NCBI RefSeq assembly: GCF_014695725.1 | Contig: NZ_JACJOU010000007.1 | Location: 1-64,000 of the forward strand | Reading direction: 5' to 3' | DNA length: 64,000 nt | From: Microcoleus sp. FACHB-672 | GTDB taxonomy: Bacteria > Cyanobacteriota > Cyanobacteriia > Cyanobacteriales > Oscillatoriaceae | Shown: positions 27,343 to 37,595 of the stretch, piece after piece | How the letters are laid out: the number at the start of each line of letters is the position of its first letter | Position numbering within the stretch: the stretch's first letter is position 1 | Translations under genes and position numbers: made by a program | Notes under the pieces: generated by a model | Told to the model about the DNA's origin: nothing | What the model saw: the letters and a program-made list of their open reading frames with translations, nothing else | Databases searched by the model: none

Positions 27343-28287
27343 ATGATTTCCAGCCTAGGAATTCAGCTACTAAACCTGTATTTTAAGTTAGCCGGTGGAG
27401 TTGTGCTGGGATTGGTTTTAGGCTGGAAACTGCCAGAAGTCGCACCGGCATATTTGGGCAAATTTTTATTCTGGATTGGCGTGCCGGTGGGCATTGTGGC
27501 ATTTCTGCGCGGGGCCGATTTATCTGGTTCCATTTGGATAGCGCCGGCAGCCGCATGGGCAGCAATTATTCTGGGGGCAGGATTAGCGTGGGCTTGGATC
27601 GAGATAGAAAGCAAGCGCAACCCTTCAGGCTTAATGTCTTCAAAACCGGCACAGGGCACTTTTTTGATAGCGGCAATGGTGGGAAACACCGGCTATTTAG
27701 GCTATCCAGTCATCCTGGCATTAGTGGGAGATAAATACTTCGCTTGGGCGCTTTTCTACGATATGTTAGGCACCCTATTTGGCGCTTACGGATTGGGAGT
27801 CGTCCTGGCCGCTCGCTTTGGCATCGGCACTCAAAATTCCTGGCAATTAGCCTTTGTCATGCTGCAAAATCCTGCCTTGTGGGCGTTTGGTTTTGGCTTA
27901 ATTGTCCGAAACGTGGCGCTGCCGGTGCTAGCGGAAGAAATATTGCAAGCATTTGCCTGGGGTTCATTGGCTTTAGCCCTCGTGCACATTGGAATGCGGC
28001 TAAGCCGGCTGTCTTCTTGGGGAAGCTTACAACCGGCAGCGATGAGCCTGGGAATTAAAATGCTAATCGTGCCTTTAGTATTGGGTGCCGGTTTACCCTT
28101 TCTGGGCATTACCGGCCCTCCGCATCTGGCGATTGTGCTGCAAATGGCCATGCCGCCAGCGTTTGCCACCCTCGTGCTTGCAGAAGCTTACAATCTCGAC
28201 CGCGATTTAGCGGTAACCGCCGTAGCAGCCGGATCGGTTGGCTTTTTGCTGATCTTGCCGGTGTGGTTGTGGATTTTTGGCCTTTAG
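27343..28287 (+). CDS. AEC-family transporter
   Basis: 314 residues with about ten hydrophobic spans in two halves, as in the auxin-efflux-carrier (AEC) family of secondary transporters. Family-like segments are AAMVGNTGYLGYPVILALVG and MAMPPAFATLVLAEAYNLD, near the two discontinuous helices. The substrate is unknown; bacterial members often move organic acids. Its stop overlaps the stop of the convergent phosphoribosyltransferase gene by 4 bases. Confidence 0.88.
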   Translation: MISSLGIQLLNLYFKLAGGVVLGLVLGWKLPEVAPAYLGKFLFWIGVPVGIVAFLRGADLSGSIWIAPAAAWAAIILGAGLAWAWIEIESKRNPSGLMSSKPAQGTFLIAAMVGNTGYLGYPVILALVGDKYFAWALFYDMLGTLFGAYGLGVVLAARFGIGTQNSWQLAFVMLQNPALWAFGFGLIVRNVALPVLAEEILQAFAWGSLALALVHIGMRLSRLSSWGSLQPAAMSLGIKMLIVPLVLGAGLPFLGITGPPHLAIVLQMAMPPAFATLVLAEAYNLDRDLAVTAVAAGSVGFLLILPVWLWIFGL

Positions 28288-28829
28288 CAATTTTCTCGTT
28301 CCCAGGCAATTTCCTGAGAAGAAGAATAAGTAGCAGCAAGTTCAGCCGGTGTCATTTGTTCGTAAGGTTCAAAAGGCTGGTGAATCCAGGGATTGTCTGG
28401 CAAGTAATCCACATAGTAATCAGGCGCAATAATGGAAGAGGCTTTGTACCAGAGAACAGCCGTGCGAATTTCCTCGATATCCGCCCCATAATGAGACGAT
28501 AGCCAGTTAAGTGTCTGCTGGAGTGAGATACCGGAATCTGCCAAGTCATCCACTAAGAGAATATGACTGCCAAGGTTGCCGGTGGTCATTGTCAGGTGGG
28601 TTGAGAAAGAAATTTCCCCGCGAACTTGACCGCCGGTACCCCCATAAGAAGAAACCGATAAAATCGCCAAGGGCAGGTTGTAAATCCGCGAGAGGGTATC
28701 GCCCACGCGCAACCCCCCTCTAGCAATGCAGACAATTTGGTTGAACTGCCAATGGGACAGGTAAATTTTGGCAGCGAGTCGCTCAATTTTTTGATGGTAC
28801 TCAGACCAGGAAATATAAAGATCAGACAT
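28284..28829 (-). CDS. Phosphoribosyltransferase (purine PRT-like)
   Basis: About 181 residues from the ATG at 28829 (MSDLYISWSEYHQKI), chosen because the longer frame to 28934 adds an unrelated hydrophobic stretch. The PRPP-binding loop is HILLVDDLADSGISLQQT, preceded by IVCIARGGLRVGDTLSR. It resembles the xanthine/hypoxanthine PRT-like group used in purine salvage; the base specificity cannot be read from the sequence. Convergent with the AEC gene. Confidence 0.87.
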   Translation of the reverse strand: MSDLYISWSEYHQKIERLAAKIYLSHWQFNQIVCIARGGLRVGDTLSRIYNLPLAILSVSSYGGTGGQVRGEISFSTHLTMTTGNLGSHILLVDDLADSGISLQQTLNWLSSHYGADIEEIRTAVLWYKASSIIAPDYYVDYLPDNPWIHQPFEPYEQMTPAELAATYSSSQEIAWERENC

Positions 28830-28992
28830 AGATAGCATGATGAACGCAGGGATCAGCAGAATAATACAACTGCCGGCAGATGCGAAATGTTGCGCCGCGA
28901 CATAAGGCACAATAACAGAACGATGAAACGCCATTCTTCATCACAGATGCTTGGCAACCGCGAGGGCTGATTTTACTTCGTTACAAACTGAC

Positions 28993-30450
28993 ATGACTAA
29001 CACTTCCCCTTCTGCCGATTCCCCTATTTCACCTGAGTCTGAAAAGCTCAACTTTAGCACCAAACTGGCCTACGGGGCGGGGGATATGGGGACGGCAATC
29101 ACAGCAATGCTTTTGATTTCTTTTTTGTCACCCTTCCTCACCGATGTTGCTGGGTTAGCCCCCGGCTTAGCCGGCAAAACCCAGTTAGTTGGTAAAGTTT
29201 GGGATGCCGTTAATGACCCATTAGTGGGGGTGCTGAGTGATCGCACCCAAAGCCGGTGGGGACGCCGCTATCCCTGGATGATCTGGGGGGCGGTTCCGTT
29301 TGGAGTCTTCTTTTTTTTGCAGTGGGTTGTCCCCCGCTTTAGCAATACCGAAAATATTAATCAGTGGGGGCTGTTTTTCTACTACACGATTATCTCGATT
29401 TTATTTAATACCTTCTATACAGTTGTCAATTTACCTTACACCGCTCTAACTCCCGAACTCACCCAAGATTACAACGAACGCACCAGCCTCAACAGCTTTC
29501 GCTTTACCTTCTCTATTGGCGGCAGCATTCTGTCTTTATTGCTGGCTTTAGTGATTGCACAGCTGATTCCCAATGACCGAGGGCAGCAGTTTTTGATATT
29601 AGGAGGCATTTGTGCAGTTTTCTCTGTACTGCCTTTATATTGGTGTGTTTGGGGAACGCGCAAACGCGCCGCAGCAGTGGCCGCAAAACACCCGGAAACC
29701 GAGCAACCTGTCTCTCTGCCGGTGTTACAACAACTGAAGCTGATTTTAAACAACCGGCCTTTTTTGTTTGTGGTGGGAATTTATTTGTTTTCTTGGTTAG
29801 CTGTCCAGGTGACGGCTGGAATCATTCCCTACTTTGTAGGAAGTTTGATGCGCCTGGGGCAGACGGAAATTAATTTAGTCCTGTTGCTGGTACAGGGAAC
29901 TGCTTTGAGTATGCTGTTTGTTTGGGGTGCTATCAGCAAGCGCGTGGGCAAAAAAGCTGTTTACTTTATGGGGATGAGTGTCTGGATTTTGGCACAGGCA
30001 GGATTATTTTTCCTGCAACCCGGTCAAGTCGGGCTAATGTACTTTCTGGCAGCGATGGCCGGCTTAGGTGTGTCCACAGCTTATCTAATTCCCTGGTCAA
30101 TGCTTCCCGATGTAATCGAATTGGATGAACTGAGAACGGGACAGCGTCGGGAGGGCATTTTTTATAGCTTTATGGTGTTTCTGCAAAAAATTTGTTTGGG
30201 ACTTGCGGTGTGGTTGATGTTAGAAAGTCTGGGTTGGGCCGGCTATATTAAACCCACTGCTGCCATCCCGCTACCCGAGCAATCGGATGCTGTAGATATG
30301 GTGATTCGCATTGCGATTGGACCTTTGCCAACACTGGCTTTGCTTGCCGGTTTGGTACTGGCTTATTTTTATCCGATTACTCGTGAAGTCCACGCTGAAA
30401 TTTTACTGCAACTTCAGGAACGTAGAGCGGAACGAGGGGCTAGGGAATAG
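28993..30450 (+). CDS. MFS transporter of the GPH (MelB-like) type
   Basis: About 485 residues from the ATG at 28993; a TTG 14 codons upstream is less likely. Twelve hydrophobic spans. The loop 2-3 motif SDRTQSRWGRRYPWMIWG is typical of glycoside-pentoside-hexuronide:cation symporters, as is PYTALTPELTQDYNERTSLN. The likely substrate is a sugar or sugar-like compound, taken up with a cation. The 3' end touches an IS5-type transposase remnant on the other strand. Confidence 0.88.
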   Translation: MTNTSPSADSPISPESEKLNFSTKLAYGAGDMGTAITAMLLISFLSPFLTDVAGLAPGLAGKTQLVGKVWDAVNDPLVGVLSDRTQSRWGRRYPWMIWGAVPFGVFFFLQWVVPRFSNTENINQWGLFFYYTIISILFNTFYTVVNLPYTALTPELTQDYNERTSLNSFRFTFSIGGSILSLLLALVIAQLIPNDRGQQFLILGGICAVFSVLPLYWCVWGTRKRAAAVAAKHPETEQPVSLPVLQQLKLILNNRPFLFVVGIYLFSWLAVQVTAGIIPYFVGSLMRLGQTEINLVLLLVQGTALSMLFVWGAISKRVGKKAVYFMGMSVWILAQAGLFFLQPGQVGLMYFLAAMAGLGVSTAYLIPWSMLPDVIELDELRTGQRREGIFYSFMVFLQKICLGLAVWLMLESLGWAGYIKPTAAIPLPEQSDAVDMVIRIAIGPLPTLALLAGLVLAYFYPITREVHAEILLQLQERRAERGARE

Positions 30451-30818
30451 GGCGTGTTTTCAAAGTACAACCACAATAAAATATAGGCGATGGTGATCAT
30501 AGCGGTTTAATTTGCAGCCAGCTTTTCATCTCGAGTAGCGATGCGGCGAAATTGCTTGAGTCGGTTGATCGTGCTTTCGACAATGTTGCGTTGACGGTAG
30601 ATTTGACCGTTAAAAGAAGCTAGAGGTGGCTCATTGGAGAGTCTGGGAATCGTCAAGCGAATAGCACGACAGTGCAGGTAATTACGGATACGATGGCCAG
30701 TACAACCCTTGTCTCCAACTACTCTTTTGGAACGGATACGTGAGCGACCTCGACCCTGACATTTGACAGTTCCGCGTTCCCTCAATTTTTCACCGAGTGT
30801 AGCTGAAGGAGTAATCAT
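30451..30818 (-). pseudogene. IS5-type transposase remnant with an in-frame stop
   Basis: The minus frame from 30818 reads VVGDKGCTGHRIRNYL, TIPRLSNEP, then RNIVESTINRLKQFRRIATR and DEKLAAN, the C-terminal third of an IS5/ISxac3-like DDE transposase. A TAA at 30507-30509 interrupts it. Beyond the stop the same frame continues TAMITIAYILLWLYFENTP to about 30451, which fits the usual hydrophobic C-terminus, so the stop replaces a Tyr-like codon. The N-terminal two thirds are missing. Confidence 0.85.
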
Positions 30819-30970
30819 TTAACCAGGAGAGGAACCGTCCGATACTTCAAATAGTGCAGCAGTAAGCGCAGTGAACACTTCAACATCTCAAGTGACTTGG
30901 AGTAGCACAAGGTTTTACGATGGAGGGGGCACAAGTATTTCTATGTCAAGTCATCTATCAAAAGTTAGCT

Positions 30971-33274
30971 ATGTCCCGACTTAAGCGTCGTCAATTTATA
31001 CAATTTTCGGCATCTGTGTTGACCAGCCTGGGTCTAAGCCAGCTAGATATTCAACGCCAGGGACTTCGCTACGCCAAGAGTCTTGCCCAAAGTACACCCC
31101 GCAAACTGGCGCTGTTGGTCGGAATTAATGGCTATCCGGATAACCCCTTACAAGGATGCATCACTGATGCTGACTTGCAGCAGCAACTTTTAATTCACCG
31201 CTTTGGCTTTAATCCTGCTGACATTGTCCTGGTAACTGATACAACCGATGTCAAGCCTACTCGTGCTGGGATACTCCAAGGGTTTGAGGAACACCTCATT
31301 AAGCAAGCCAAGCCAGGAGATGTTGTCGTCTTTCACTATTCTGGGCATGGTTCTCAGGTATTTGACCCAGATAGTGGCTTTCCAGACCAGCTTAACAGTA
31401 CCTTCGTACCTATCAACCGGGAAGTTTCCCAAAAGGGTGAACGAGCCGTTGTCTCCGACATCATGGGGGAAACCCTGTTTTTGTTGATGTCCAACTTAAA
31501 AACAGAAAATGTTACTGTCATTTTGGATAGCTGTCACTCCGGTGGGGGCAAGCGGGACGGTGGGGGCAAGCGGGGCAATCTGACAATCCGTGCGATTAGT
31601 GGTGGTAATGACATTGACCCCAGCCCGATGGAACGAGAGTATCAACGACAGTTGATATCGCGACTGGGGTTAACGCCTGAACAGGTCAAGAAACTGCGCC
31701 AAGAGAGTATTGCCAAAGGGGTAGTAATTGCTTCCGCTGCACGAGACGAACTCGCGGCTGACACACCGTTCGATGGCTTTCATGCTGGAGCCTTTACTTA
31801 TGCTTTAACTCAGTATCTCTGGCAAGCAACGGGTAATGAAGGAGTGAGCAGCGTCGTCGCTAATGTCTCGCGCAGTACGACGCAGATTTCCGGTACTCGA
31901 CAGGTGCCGGAATTTGAGGTGAAAAAAGGAACCGATAATGCTCGCAAACCCACGTTCTTCCTCAATAAATCAGTGCCACCCGCCGAGGCAGTAATTACTA
32001 AAATTGAGGGCGACACGGTTGAGTTTTGGCTGGGAGGCATTGAGCCTCGCTCTATTGCTGCCTTCAACAAAGGTGCTGTTTTCTTGCTGTTAGACGAGCA
32101 TGGTCAAAACTTAGGCGTAGTGCAGATGGAATCCCGTGACCCCAAAAATGGCTTGATTGGATGGGGAAAACTGCTCGAAATACGCCAACGGAATAACCTC
32201 AAACCGGGATTGCTTTTGCAAGAACAAGCCAGATCGATTCCTGAGAATTTAGCCTTACGCATCGGGCTGGATGAGTCCCTGGCAACTGGGGGAAGTCGGG
32301 CAGGGCTCGTAGCCATTCCCAAAATCCCGCGCTTAGAACCGACGCCATTGGGACAGACTGAGGTGCATTACATTTTGGGTCGGATGACCGAGGCAAGGGT
32401 TCAAGAACTCCAGAAAACAAAGCAACAAGAGATTCCTGCGATTGGGAGTGTGGGCTTGTACGACCAAGGACTAGATTTGATTCCGGGTTCGTTTGGTACG
32501 AGTGGAGAAAGTGTTATCCAGGCAGTTGACCGCCTCAAAGCTAAATTTCGCTCCCTACTCGCTGCCCGACTGGTCAAGCTTACGCTCAACGCTGACTCAT
32601 CGAGGATGAACGTGTCAGCCAAGATGAGAATTGTTGATGGAACAGGTAAACCGCTCGATGTAGTGGCTCAAGAGTTTACGGTGCGCGGTGAGAGTCCGCT
32701 TCAACAAACGCAAGGATTGAATCAAACGCCTGCGGTGGTTCCTGCTGGTGCTGTGACCTTTGAAAACAGCGTTCCTGGGTTGCCAGTTGGTACTCGCGTC
32801 CAGTTGGAGGTGGAAAATCAGGAAAAGGGCGATCTCTATGTGACGGTGCTGGTGATTAGTCCAGAAGGAGATATGTTCGTCATCTTTCCCAATAACTGGA
32901 CGGCTGGTATAGAGGCGGCAATTATCCAAGCTGGACAGACGCGAAAAATACCAGACTCCGCGCAACAAGACCAATTTAAGATTACCGTTGCTAAGCCGTT
33001 AGGAACGGCAGAGGTGTTGGTGATTGCTAGTGCTACACCGATTCGAGAGGCCCTGAAAGTGTTAAAGCAGATTGCTAACAGTCGGGGACAGCGCAGTGGG
33101 CCAGTAGCGCTGGAAGAGGATTCGACAAAGGCGATTGATACACTGCTCGGTGACCTTGACCGCGGTAGTCGGGGTGGTAATCCCTTGAGTGTCAGCTATG
33201 ACCCTAATACTCGTACTGTCAATACAGCTCAGTTAGCGGCACTGTCGATTACGTTTCAGGTGGTTGAAGTGTAA
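30971..33274 (+). CDS. Exported caspase-family protease (peptidase C14, metacaspase-like)
   Basis: 767 residues from the ATG at 30971. The N-terminus SRLKRRQFIQFSASVLTSLG is a twin-arginine signal. A p20-like caspase domain follows (about 45-330): KLALLVGINGYPDNPLQGCI, VVFHYSGHGSQV with His126, and VILDSCHSGG with Cys188 form the catalytic dyad; AGAFTYALTQYLW closes the domain. A later region (about 600-690, VQLEVENQEKGDLYVTVL, then FPNN) resembles DUF4384, often fused to cyanobacterial caspases. It sits directly upstream of the TPR-CHAT protease gene on the same strand (126 bases), after an IS remnant. Substrates and trigger are unknown. Confidence 0.9.
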   Translation: MSRLKRRQFIQFSASVLTSLGLSQLDIQRQGLRYAKSLAQSTPRKLALLVGINGYPDNPLQGCITDADLQQQLLIHRFGFNPADIVLVTDTTDVKPTRAGILQGFEEHLIKQAKPGDVVVFHYSGHGSQVFDPDSGFPDQLNSTFVPINREVSQKGERAVVSDIMGETLFLLMSNLKTENVTVILDSCHSGGGKRDGGGKRGNLTIRAISGGNDIDPSPMEREYQRQLISRLGLTPEQVKKLRQESIAKGVVIASAARDELAADTPFDGFHAGAFTYALTQYLWQATGNEGVSSVVANVSRSTTQISGTRQVPEFEVKKGTDNARKPTFFLNKSVPPAEAVITKIEGDTVEFWLGGIEPRSIAAFNKGAVFLLLDEHGQNLGVVQMESRDPKNGLIGWGKLLEIRQRNNLKPGLLLQEQARSIPENLALRIGLDESLATGGSRAGLVAIPKIPRLEPTPLGQTEVHYILGRMTEARVQELQKTKQQEIPAIGSVGLYDQGLDLIPGSFGTSGESVIQAVDRLKAKFRSLLAARLVKLTLNADSSRMNVSAKMRIVDGTGKPLDVVAQEFTVRGESPLQQTQGLNQTPAVVPAGAVTFENSVPGLPVGTRVQLEVENQEKGDLYVTVLVISPEGDMFVIFPNNWTAGIEAAIIQAGQTRKIPDSAQQDQFKITVAKPLGTAEVLVIASATPIREALKVLKQIANSRGQRSGPVALEEDSTKAIDTLLGDLDRGSRGGNPLSVSYDPNTRTVNTAQLAALSITFQVVEV

Positions 33275-33400
33275 TGAGGTTGAGTTGAAGGGGTTAAACC
33301 ATCGATTGACTCAAGCTTTCGTTGGCTTGAATATGTCCCTAATACTGAGAGATATAAGTTCTGCCTAAGTCTTAAGACTATTAATAAAAGGATTTTTTTG

Positions 33401-36400
33401 ATGGCTCCTCATCTGCACCACATTGTTACTGCCACCCTGTTGTTCTCTCTAAATTCTCCTATCCAACCTGTTGGAACTACTCTTGCAATACAAACAGCAT
33501 CAGCACAGGAACAAGTGACCCGAGTCCGAAGCTGCATAACCTCAACCCAGATGTTGGATCACACCCAGATGTTGAATCAGATAAAAGCTAATTATGCGAA
33601 AGTGTACGCAGCATTGGGACAATACGACCAAGCGTTAGAGATTGCCCAGACTATTGAAAAAACTGGGCAATGGAACCAGGCACAGGAAACAATTGCCTTA
33701 GTGTATGCAAAAGCGGGGCAGTATGAGAAAGCTTTTCAAATACTTCAACCTATTGCCTCCTCCATACCCTATAGAGGCGTCCCTGAGATAGCTCGTTATG
33801 CTGCTGAAGCAGGACAATACAGTCTATTTTTGAAAACTGTTCAAGCGAACAATTTAAATGATGACGAATTGAGTAAGATTGTATCCACTTATAAAGAATT
33901 GGGTCAATATGAACAGGCTTTTATAGTTATTCAAACTATTAGAAGTAACTATCTTAGAGCTAGTAAATTAATCCAGCTAGCCAGGACATATATACAAGCA
34001 GGACAACAGAATAAAGCGGATGAAATACTTTCAACAGCTCTACCGCTCATCCCAACTCTTGAGGAAAATCAGTCTGAAACTCATGGCTTGTTGGATGCCT
34101 TGTTGGGGTTAGTCAGCACCTATATACATACTGGACAACCTAAAAAAGTGGACGAGCTACTCTCAGTAGCTCTGAAATTAGCTCAAACTATTAAAAATAA
34201 TCAGTCTCAATCGAAGGCATTATCTCAGGTAGCTCTTGAATATGCAAGGATAAAACAATATGACCAGTCCTTAGAGATTATCTTAGCTATTGATAACTCA
34301 AACACTACTTATTCTGTAGAAGTAATTAAGCAATTTTTAAAGGCTGGCTTAGATGATAAAGCTTTAGAGATTGGTAAACATATTTTTCATAAAACTGAAA
34401 GTAACGGAACCCAACTTATTTCACAAATTGGTTTTCTAACTGATATAGTTACTGCTTACTCAGAACAGAGAGTTTACGAGCCAGTTTTTTACAGCAGAGT
34501 TTTACAAATTACTCAATCTTATTCCTCTCAAAACACTCATATTTTAGGTAAAATAGCTGCTGCTTATGCAAAAGCAAAACAAGAAGAGAAAGCCTTTGAT
34601 ATTGTCAAAAGTATTGCGAACATTGAGGAACGCGCTTTCTTTTTAGCTGGCCTAGCTGTCGCATATGCCCAAGTGGGAGAATATGAGAAAGCTTTTGATA
34701 TTGTCCAAACTATCGAGAAAGATTCGACTCAAGGCTGGGTAGCACCCTATATTTTTGCCAAAAATAAGGCATTGTTTGGAATTGCTGTCTCTTATATTGA
34801 AGCTGGGCTTTATGATAAGGCACTTGCCGTCGCCACAAATATTCAAGGACGCCGCCTTGTAGATAGTCTCGGCAGAGCCGATCAAGCTAGCGCAACCTTG
34901 AGTATAATTGCTCAAGAGTACATTCAAGCCGGACAATATAACTACGCTCTACAAATTTCTAAAGCTATTACAGATAACCCTATAGAGTCAGTTTCTTCAA
35001 AATGGCATGCTCTAGAAGTGATAGCCCACTCGTATGTTGAATCTGGACAGTATGACCAAGCCCTAAAGATTGCCCAAACTATCGCGGATGCTACTAAAAA
35101 AACTCAAGTTCTAGACTACATAGCCAACAGAGCTGCTAGGAGAGGAAAACTTTCCCTAGCCCTTCAGATTGTCCAAACTATCGAGGACTCTGATAAGAGA
35201 GCTGACGGGTTAGTGCTCATCGCCCGCAAGTATGCCGATGCCGGACAGTATAACCAAGCCTTACAGGTTGCCCAAACAATCGAAAATTGCTTTAACAGAG
35301 TTAATGTACTACTGGAAATAGCGAGTCAGTACGCAAACGCTGGACAAAAAATTCAAGCGACAGACCTCCTAGCCCAACTGCCTCAATTTCAAGATTTTGC
35401 TGTAGTCAATTCCCGTCCTCGTGAGGATGAAGCTAGCGAGCTACAGAGGCAAGGTGATGCTCAGCGTGAAGTTGGTAAATTTGAGGCAGCATTGCAGTCT
35501 TATCAACAAGCGCTGAACATTTATCGGGAAATTGGAGATCGCCAGGAGCAGATATGGACTTTGAGAGGCATGGTATGGGTTTACCAAAGTATGGCAGAGG
35601 TTTACGCTGAGCGGGGAGATACTGCTAAAGTAATTGATTTTCATCAGCAGCGTTTGGCAATCTATCGAGAACTTGGCCAACCCGTGGAGGAAATCTATAC
35701 CTTAGTGGATCTGGGAAAAGTTTATGCCAGTCAAGGAGATAATGCCAAGGCGTCTGATTACTACCTACAGAGTTGGGCAATTTTGCGAAGGTATAAAAAC
35801 CCTCAAGAGATTGCTTCAGAGGCGTCACAAGAGATTTCCGCATCGCTATTGTGGTGGTTCTTGGGGAGAACTCTTTTTGAGTCTGGTCATTTAGCTGCGG
35901 CAAAAGAGGCTCTACTGGCTGACATTCAATATCAGGAATCTCGATTAACCAGTTTTCCTGGCAATGATGCCACTAGAGTGAAACTCACAGATGAGTTATT
36001 CTCTACGTCTTATCAGCTTCTGCAACGCATCTTCGTTGCTCAGGGTCAGGTTGAGGCGGCTCTAGAAATGGCTGAACGCGGTCGGAGTCGTGCGTTTGTA
36101 CAGTTACTAGCAGAACGCCTAGCCCGTTCAGAAAAGCAACCAACAGAGGTGATTAATCGTGTCTCCACCAGTCCACCTACCATCGAGCAAATTCGTCAAG
36201 TCGCCAAAGAACAAAACGCCACTCTTGTTGAGCATTCGATTGTTGACGAACAACTGTATATTTGGAGCATCAAACCCACAGGTGAAGTAGGGTTTAGTCA
36301 GGTTGATCTCAAATCCCTAGGTATATCCTTACAAGACCTCGTTACTAGCAGCCGTGAATCTATCGGCGTTAGGGGTCGCAGTCTTGAAATATCATTTGAC

Positions 36401-37279
36401 CCCGGACTCAATCAGACCGAGGGCTTACAGCAACTACACAAACTCCTGATTGAACCCATCGCCCAATACCTCCCTACTGAACCCAATGATCGCCTTATTT
36501 TCATCCCGCAAAACGAACTGTTCTTAGTACCCTTTCCCGCCCTTCAAGACGCTTCAGGCAAATACCTCATCGAAAAACACACCATCCTCACCGCCCCATC
36601 AATTCAAGTCTTGCAGCTAACCCACGAAAAACGCCAAGCGGTTTCAGGAAAGGAAGTGTTGGTCGTCGGAAATCCCACGATGCCCAGCCTTACCACTGAG
36701 TTGGGAAAACCTTCCCAAATGTTATTCAGTCTACCCGGTGCCGAAAAAGAAGCAACTGCGATTGCCCAACTACTCAAAACCAAAGCACTTACAGGTAATC
36801 AAGCCACCAAAGCAGCAGTTTTACTAAAGCTGTCGAATGCCCGGATTATTCATTTGGCGACTCACGGGTTATTGGACGATCTTACTGGAATGGGCGTACC
36901 GGGAGCGATCGCCCTGGCTCCAGATGGCACACGTGAACTCAATGACGGTTTACTTACGAGTAGCGAAATTCTCAACATGGACTTAAATGCTGAATTAGTT
37001 GTCTTAAGTGCCTGCGATACGGGCAGGGGGAAACTTACGGGCGATGGTGTGATTGGGCTATCTCGCTCCTTAATTACAGCCGGAGTTCCCAGTGTGATAG
37101 TATCCCTGTGGTCAGTACCCGATGCTCCCACCGCTTTTTTGATGACCCAGTTTTATCAAAATCTGCAAACGAACCCTGATAAAGCCCAAATGTTGCGACA
37201 AGCGATGCTGACAACAATGAAAAACCACCCTAATCCCAGAGATTGGGCAGCGTTTACGCTTATTGGGGAAGCGCAGTAG
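33401..37279 (+). CDS. Exported TPR-CHAT protease, very long
   Basis: 1292 residues from the ATG at 33401 (AGGATTTTTTTG before it). A Sec-type signal (TLLFSLNSPIQP ... ASAQ) is followed by about 600 residues of degenerate 30-40-residue repeats of the type YAKAGQYEKAFDIVQTIE, then classical TPRs at about 680-800 (FEAALQSYQQALNIYREIGD). The C-terminal CHAT domain (about 1000-1290), a caspase-fold module, carries IIHLATHGLLDD with His1155 and VVLSACDTGRG with Cys1205. TPR-CHAT proteins act as regulated proteases elsewhere, for example with CRISPR gRAMP and in separase-like roles. No CRISPR genes are nearby. Likely co-transcribed with the caspase gene. Confidence 0.9.
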   Translation: MAPHLHHIVTATLLFSLNSPIQPVGTTLAIQTASAQEQVTRVRSCITSTQMLDHTQMLNQIKANYAKVYAALGQYDQALEIAQTIEKTGQWNQAQETIALVYAKAGQYEKAFQILQPIASSIPYRGVPEIARYAAEAGQYSLFLKTVQANNLNDDELSKIVSTYKELGQYEQAFIVIQTIRSNYLRASKLIQLARTYIQAGQQNKADEILSTALPLIPTLEENQSETHGLLDALLGLVSTYIHTGQPKKVDELLSVALKLAQTIKNNQSQSKALSQVALEYARIKQYDQSLEIILAIDNSNTTYSVEVIKQFLKAGLDDKALEIGKHIFHKTESNGTQLISQIGFLTDIVTAYSEQRVYEPVFYSRVLQITQSYSSQNTHILGKIAAAYAKAKQEEKAFDIVKSIANIEERAFFLAGLAVAYAQVGEYEKAFDIVQTIEKDSTQGWVAPYIFAKNKALFGIAVSYIEAGLYDKALAVATNIQGRRLVDSLGRADQASATLSIIAQEYIQAGQYNYALQISKAITDNPIESVSSKWHALEVIAHSYVESGQYDQALKIAQTIADATKKTQVLDYIANRAARRGKLSLALQIVQTIEDSDKRADGLVLIARKYADAGQYNQALQVAQTIENCFNRVNVLLEIASQYANAGQKIQATDLLAQLPQFQDFAVVNSRPREDEASELQRQGDAQREVGKFEAALQSYQQALNIYREIGDRQEQIWTLRGMVWVYQSMAEVYAERGDTAKVIDFHQQRLAIYRELGQPVEEIYTLVDLGKVYASQGDNAKASDYYLQSWAILRRYKNPQEIASEASQEISASLLWWFLGRTLFESGHLAAAKEALLADIQYQESRLTSFPGNDATRVKLTDELFSTSYQLLQRIFVAQGQVEAALEMAERGRSRAFVQLLAERLARSEKQPTEVINRVSTSPPTIEQIRQVAKEQNATLVEHSIVDEQLYIWSIKPTGEVGFSQVDLKSLGISLQDLVTSSRESIGVRGRSLEISFDPGLNQTEGLQQLHKLLIEPIAQYLPTEPNDRLIFIPQNELFLVPFPALQDASGKYLIEKHTILTAPSIQVLQLTHEKRQAVSGKEVLVVGNPTMPSLTTELGKPSQMLFSLPGAEKEATAIAQLLKTKALTGNQATKAAVLLKLSNARIIHLATHGLLDDLTGMGVPGAIALAPDGTRELNDGLLTSSEILNMDLNAELVVLSACDTGRGKLTGDGVIGLSRSLITAGVPSVIVSLWSVPDAPTAFLMTQFYQNLQTNPDKAQMLRQAMLTTMKNHPNPRDWAAFTLIGEAQ

Positions 37280-37595
37280 GGACGACGCAGAGCGCTCCCT
37301 CTGATGAAGGCGATCTGGTCAATCGGTATTAAAAACCAATTTAATTCGATTACAGGCGCAGGTTCGGGTTCAATTTCTGGAAATCTGGTCGGATTTAGTT
37401 TCTCGTCTGCTTGCTCTCAAACCCCATAAACGGCTTCATTTTTACAAAGAGATGAAAGGTGTGTCCCTTAATTGGTCTAGTTTCTAGCTATTTTGTCATC
37501 CTTTGAGAGAAAGTTGAAGAGTTGTCAAAATTTATTAATCAGCTTCTTTGTCAAGAACTTTTAGATGCGTTTTCCCTGGACTCCAGGTGCAGTTT
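37280..37595. other. 316-base spacer
   Basis: Between the convergent TPR-CHAT and sensor-kinase genes. I see no gene and no clear terminator hairpin. Confidence 0.5.

Noticed and set aside
33540-35400. Repetitive TPR-coding DNA as a possible CRISPR or tandem DNA repeat
   Set aside because: Repeats are at protein level only, diverged in DNA, within one long open frame.
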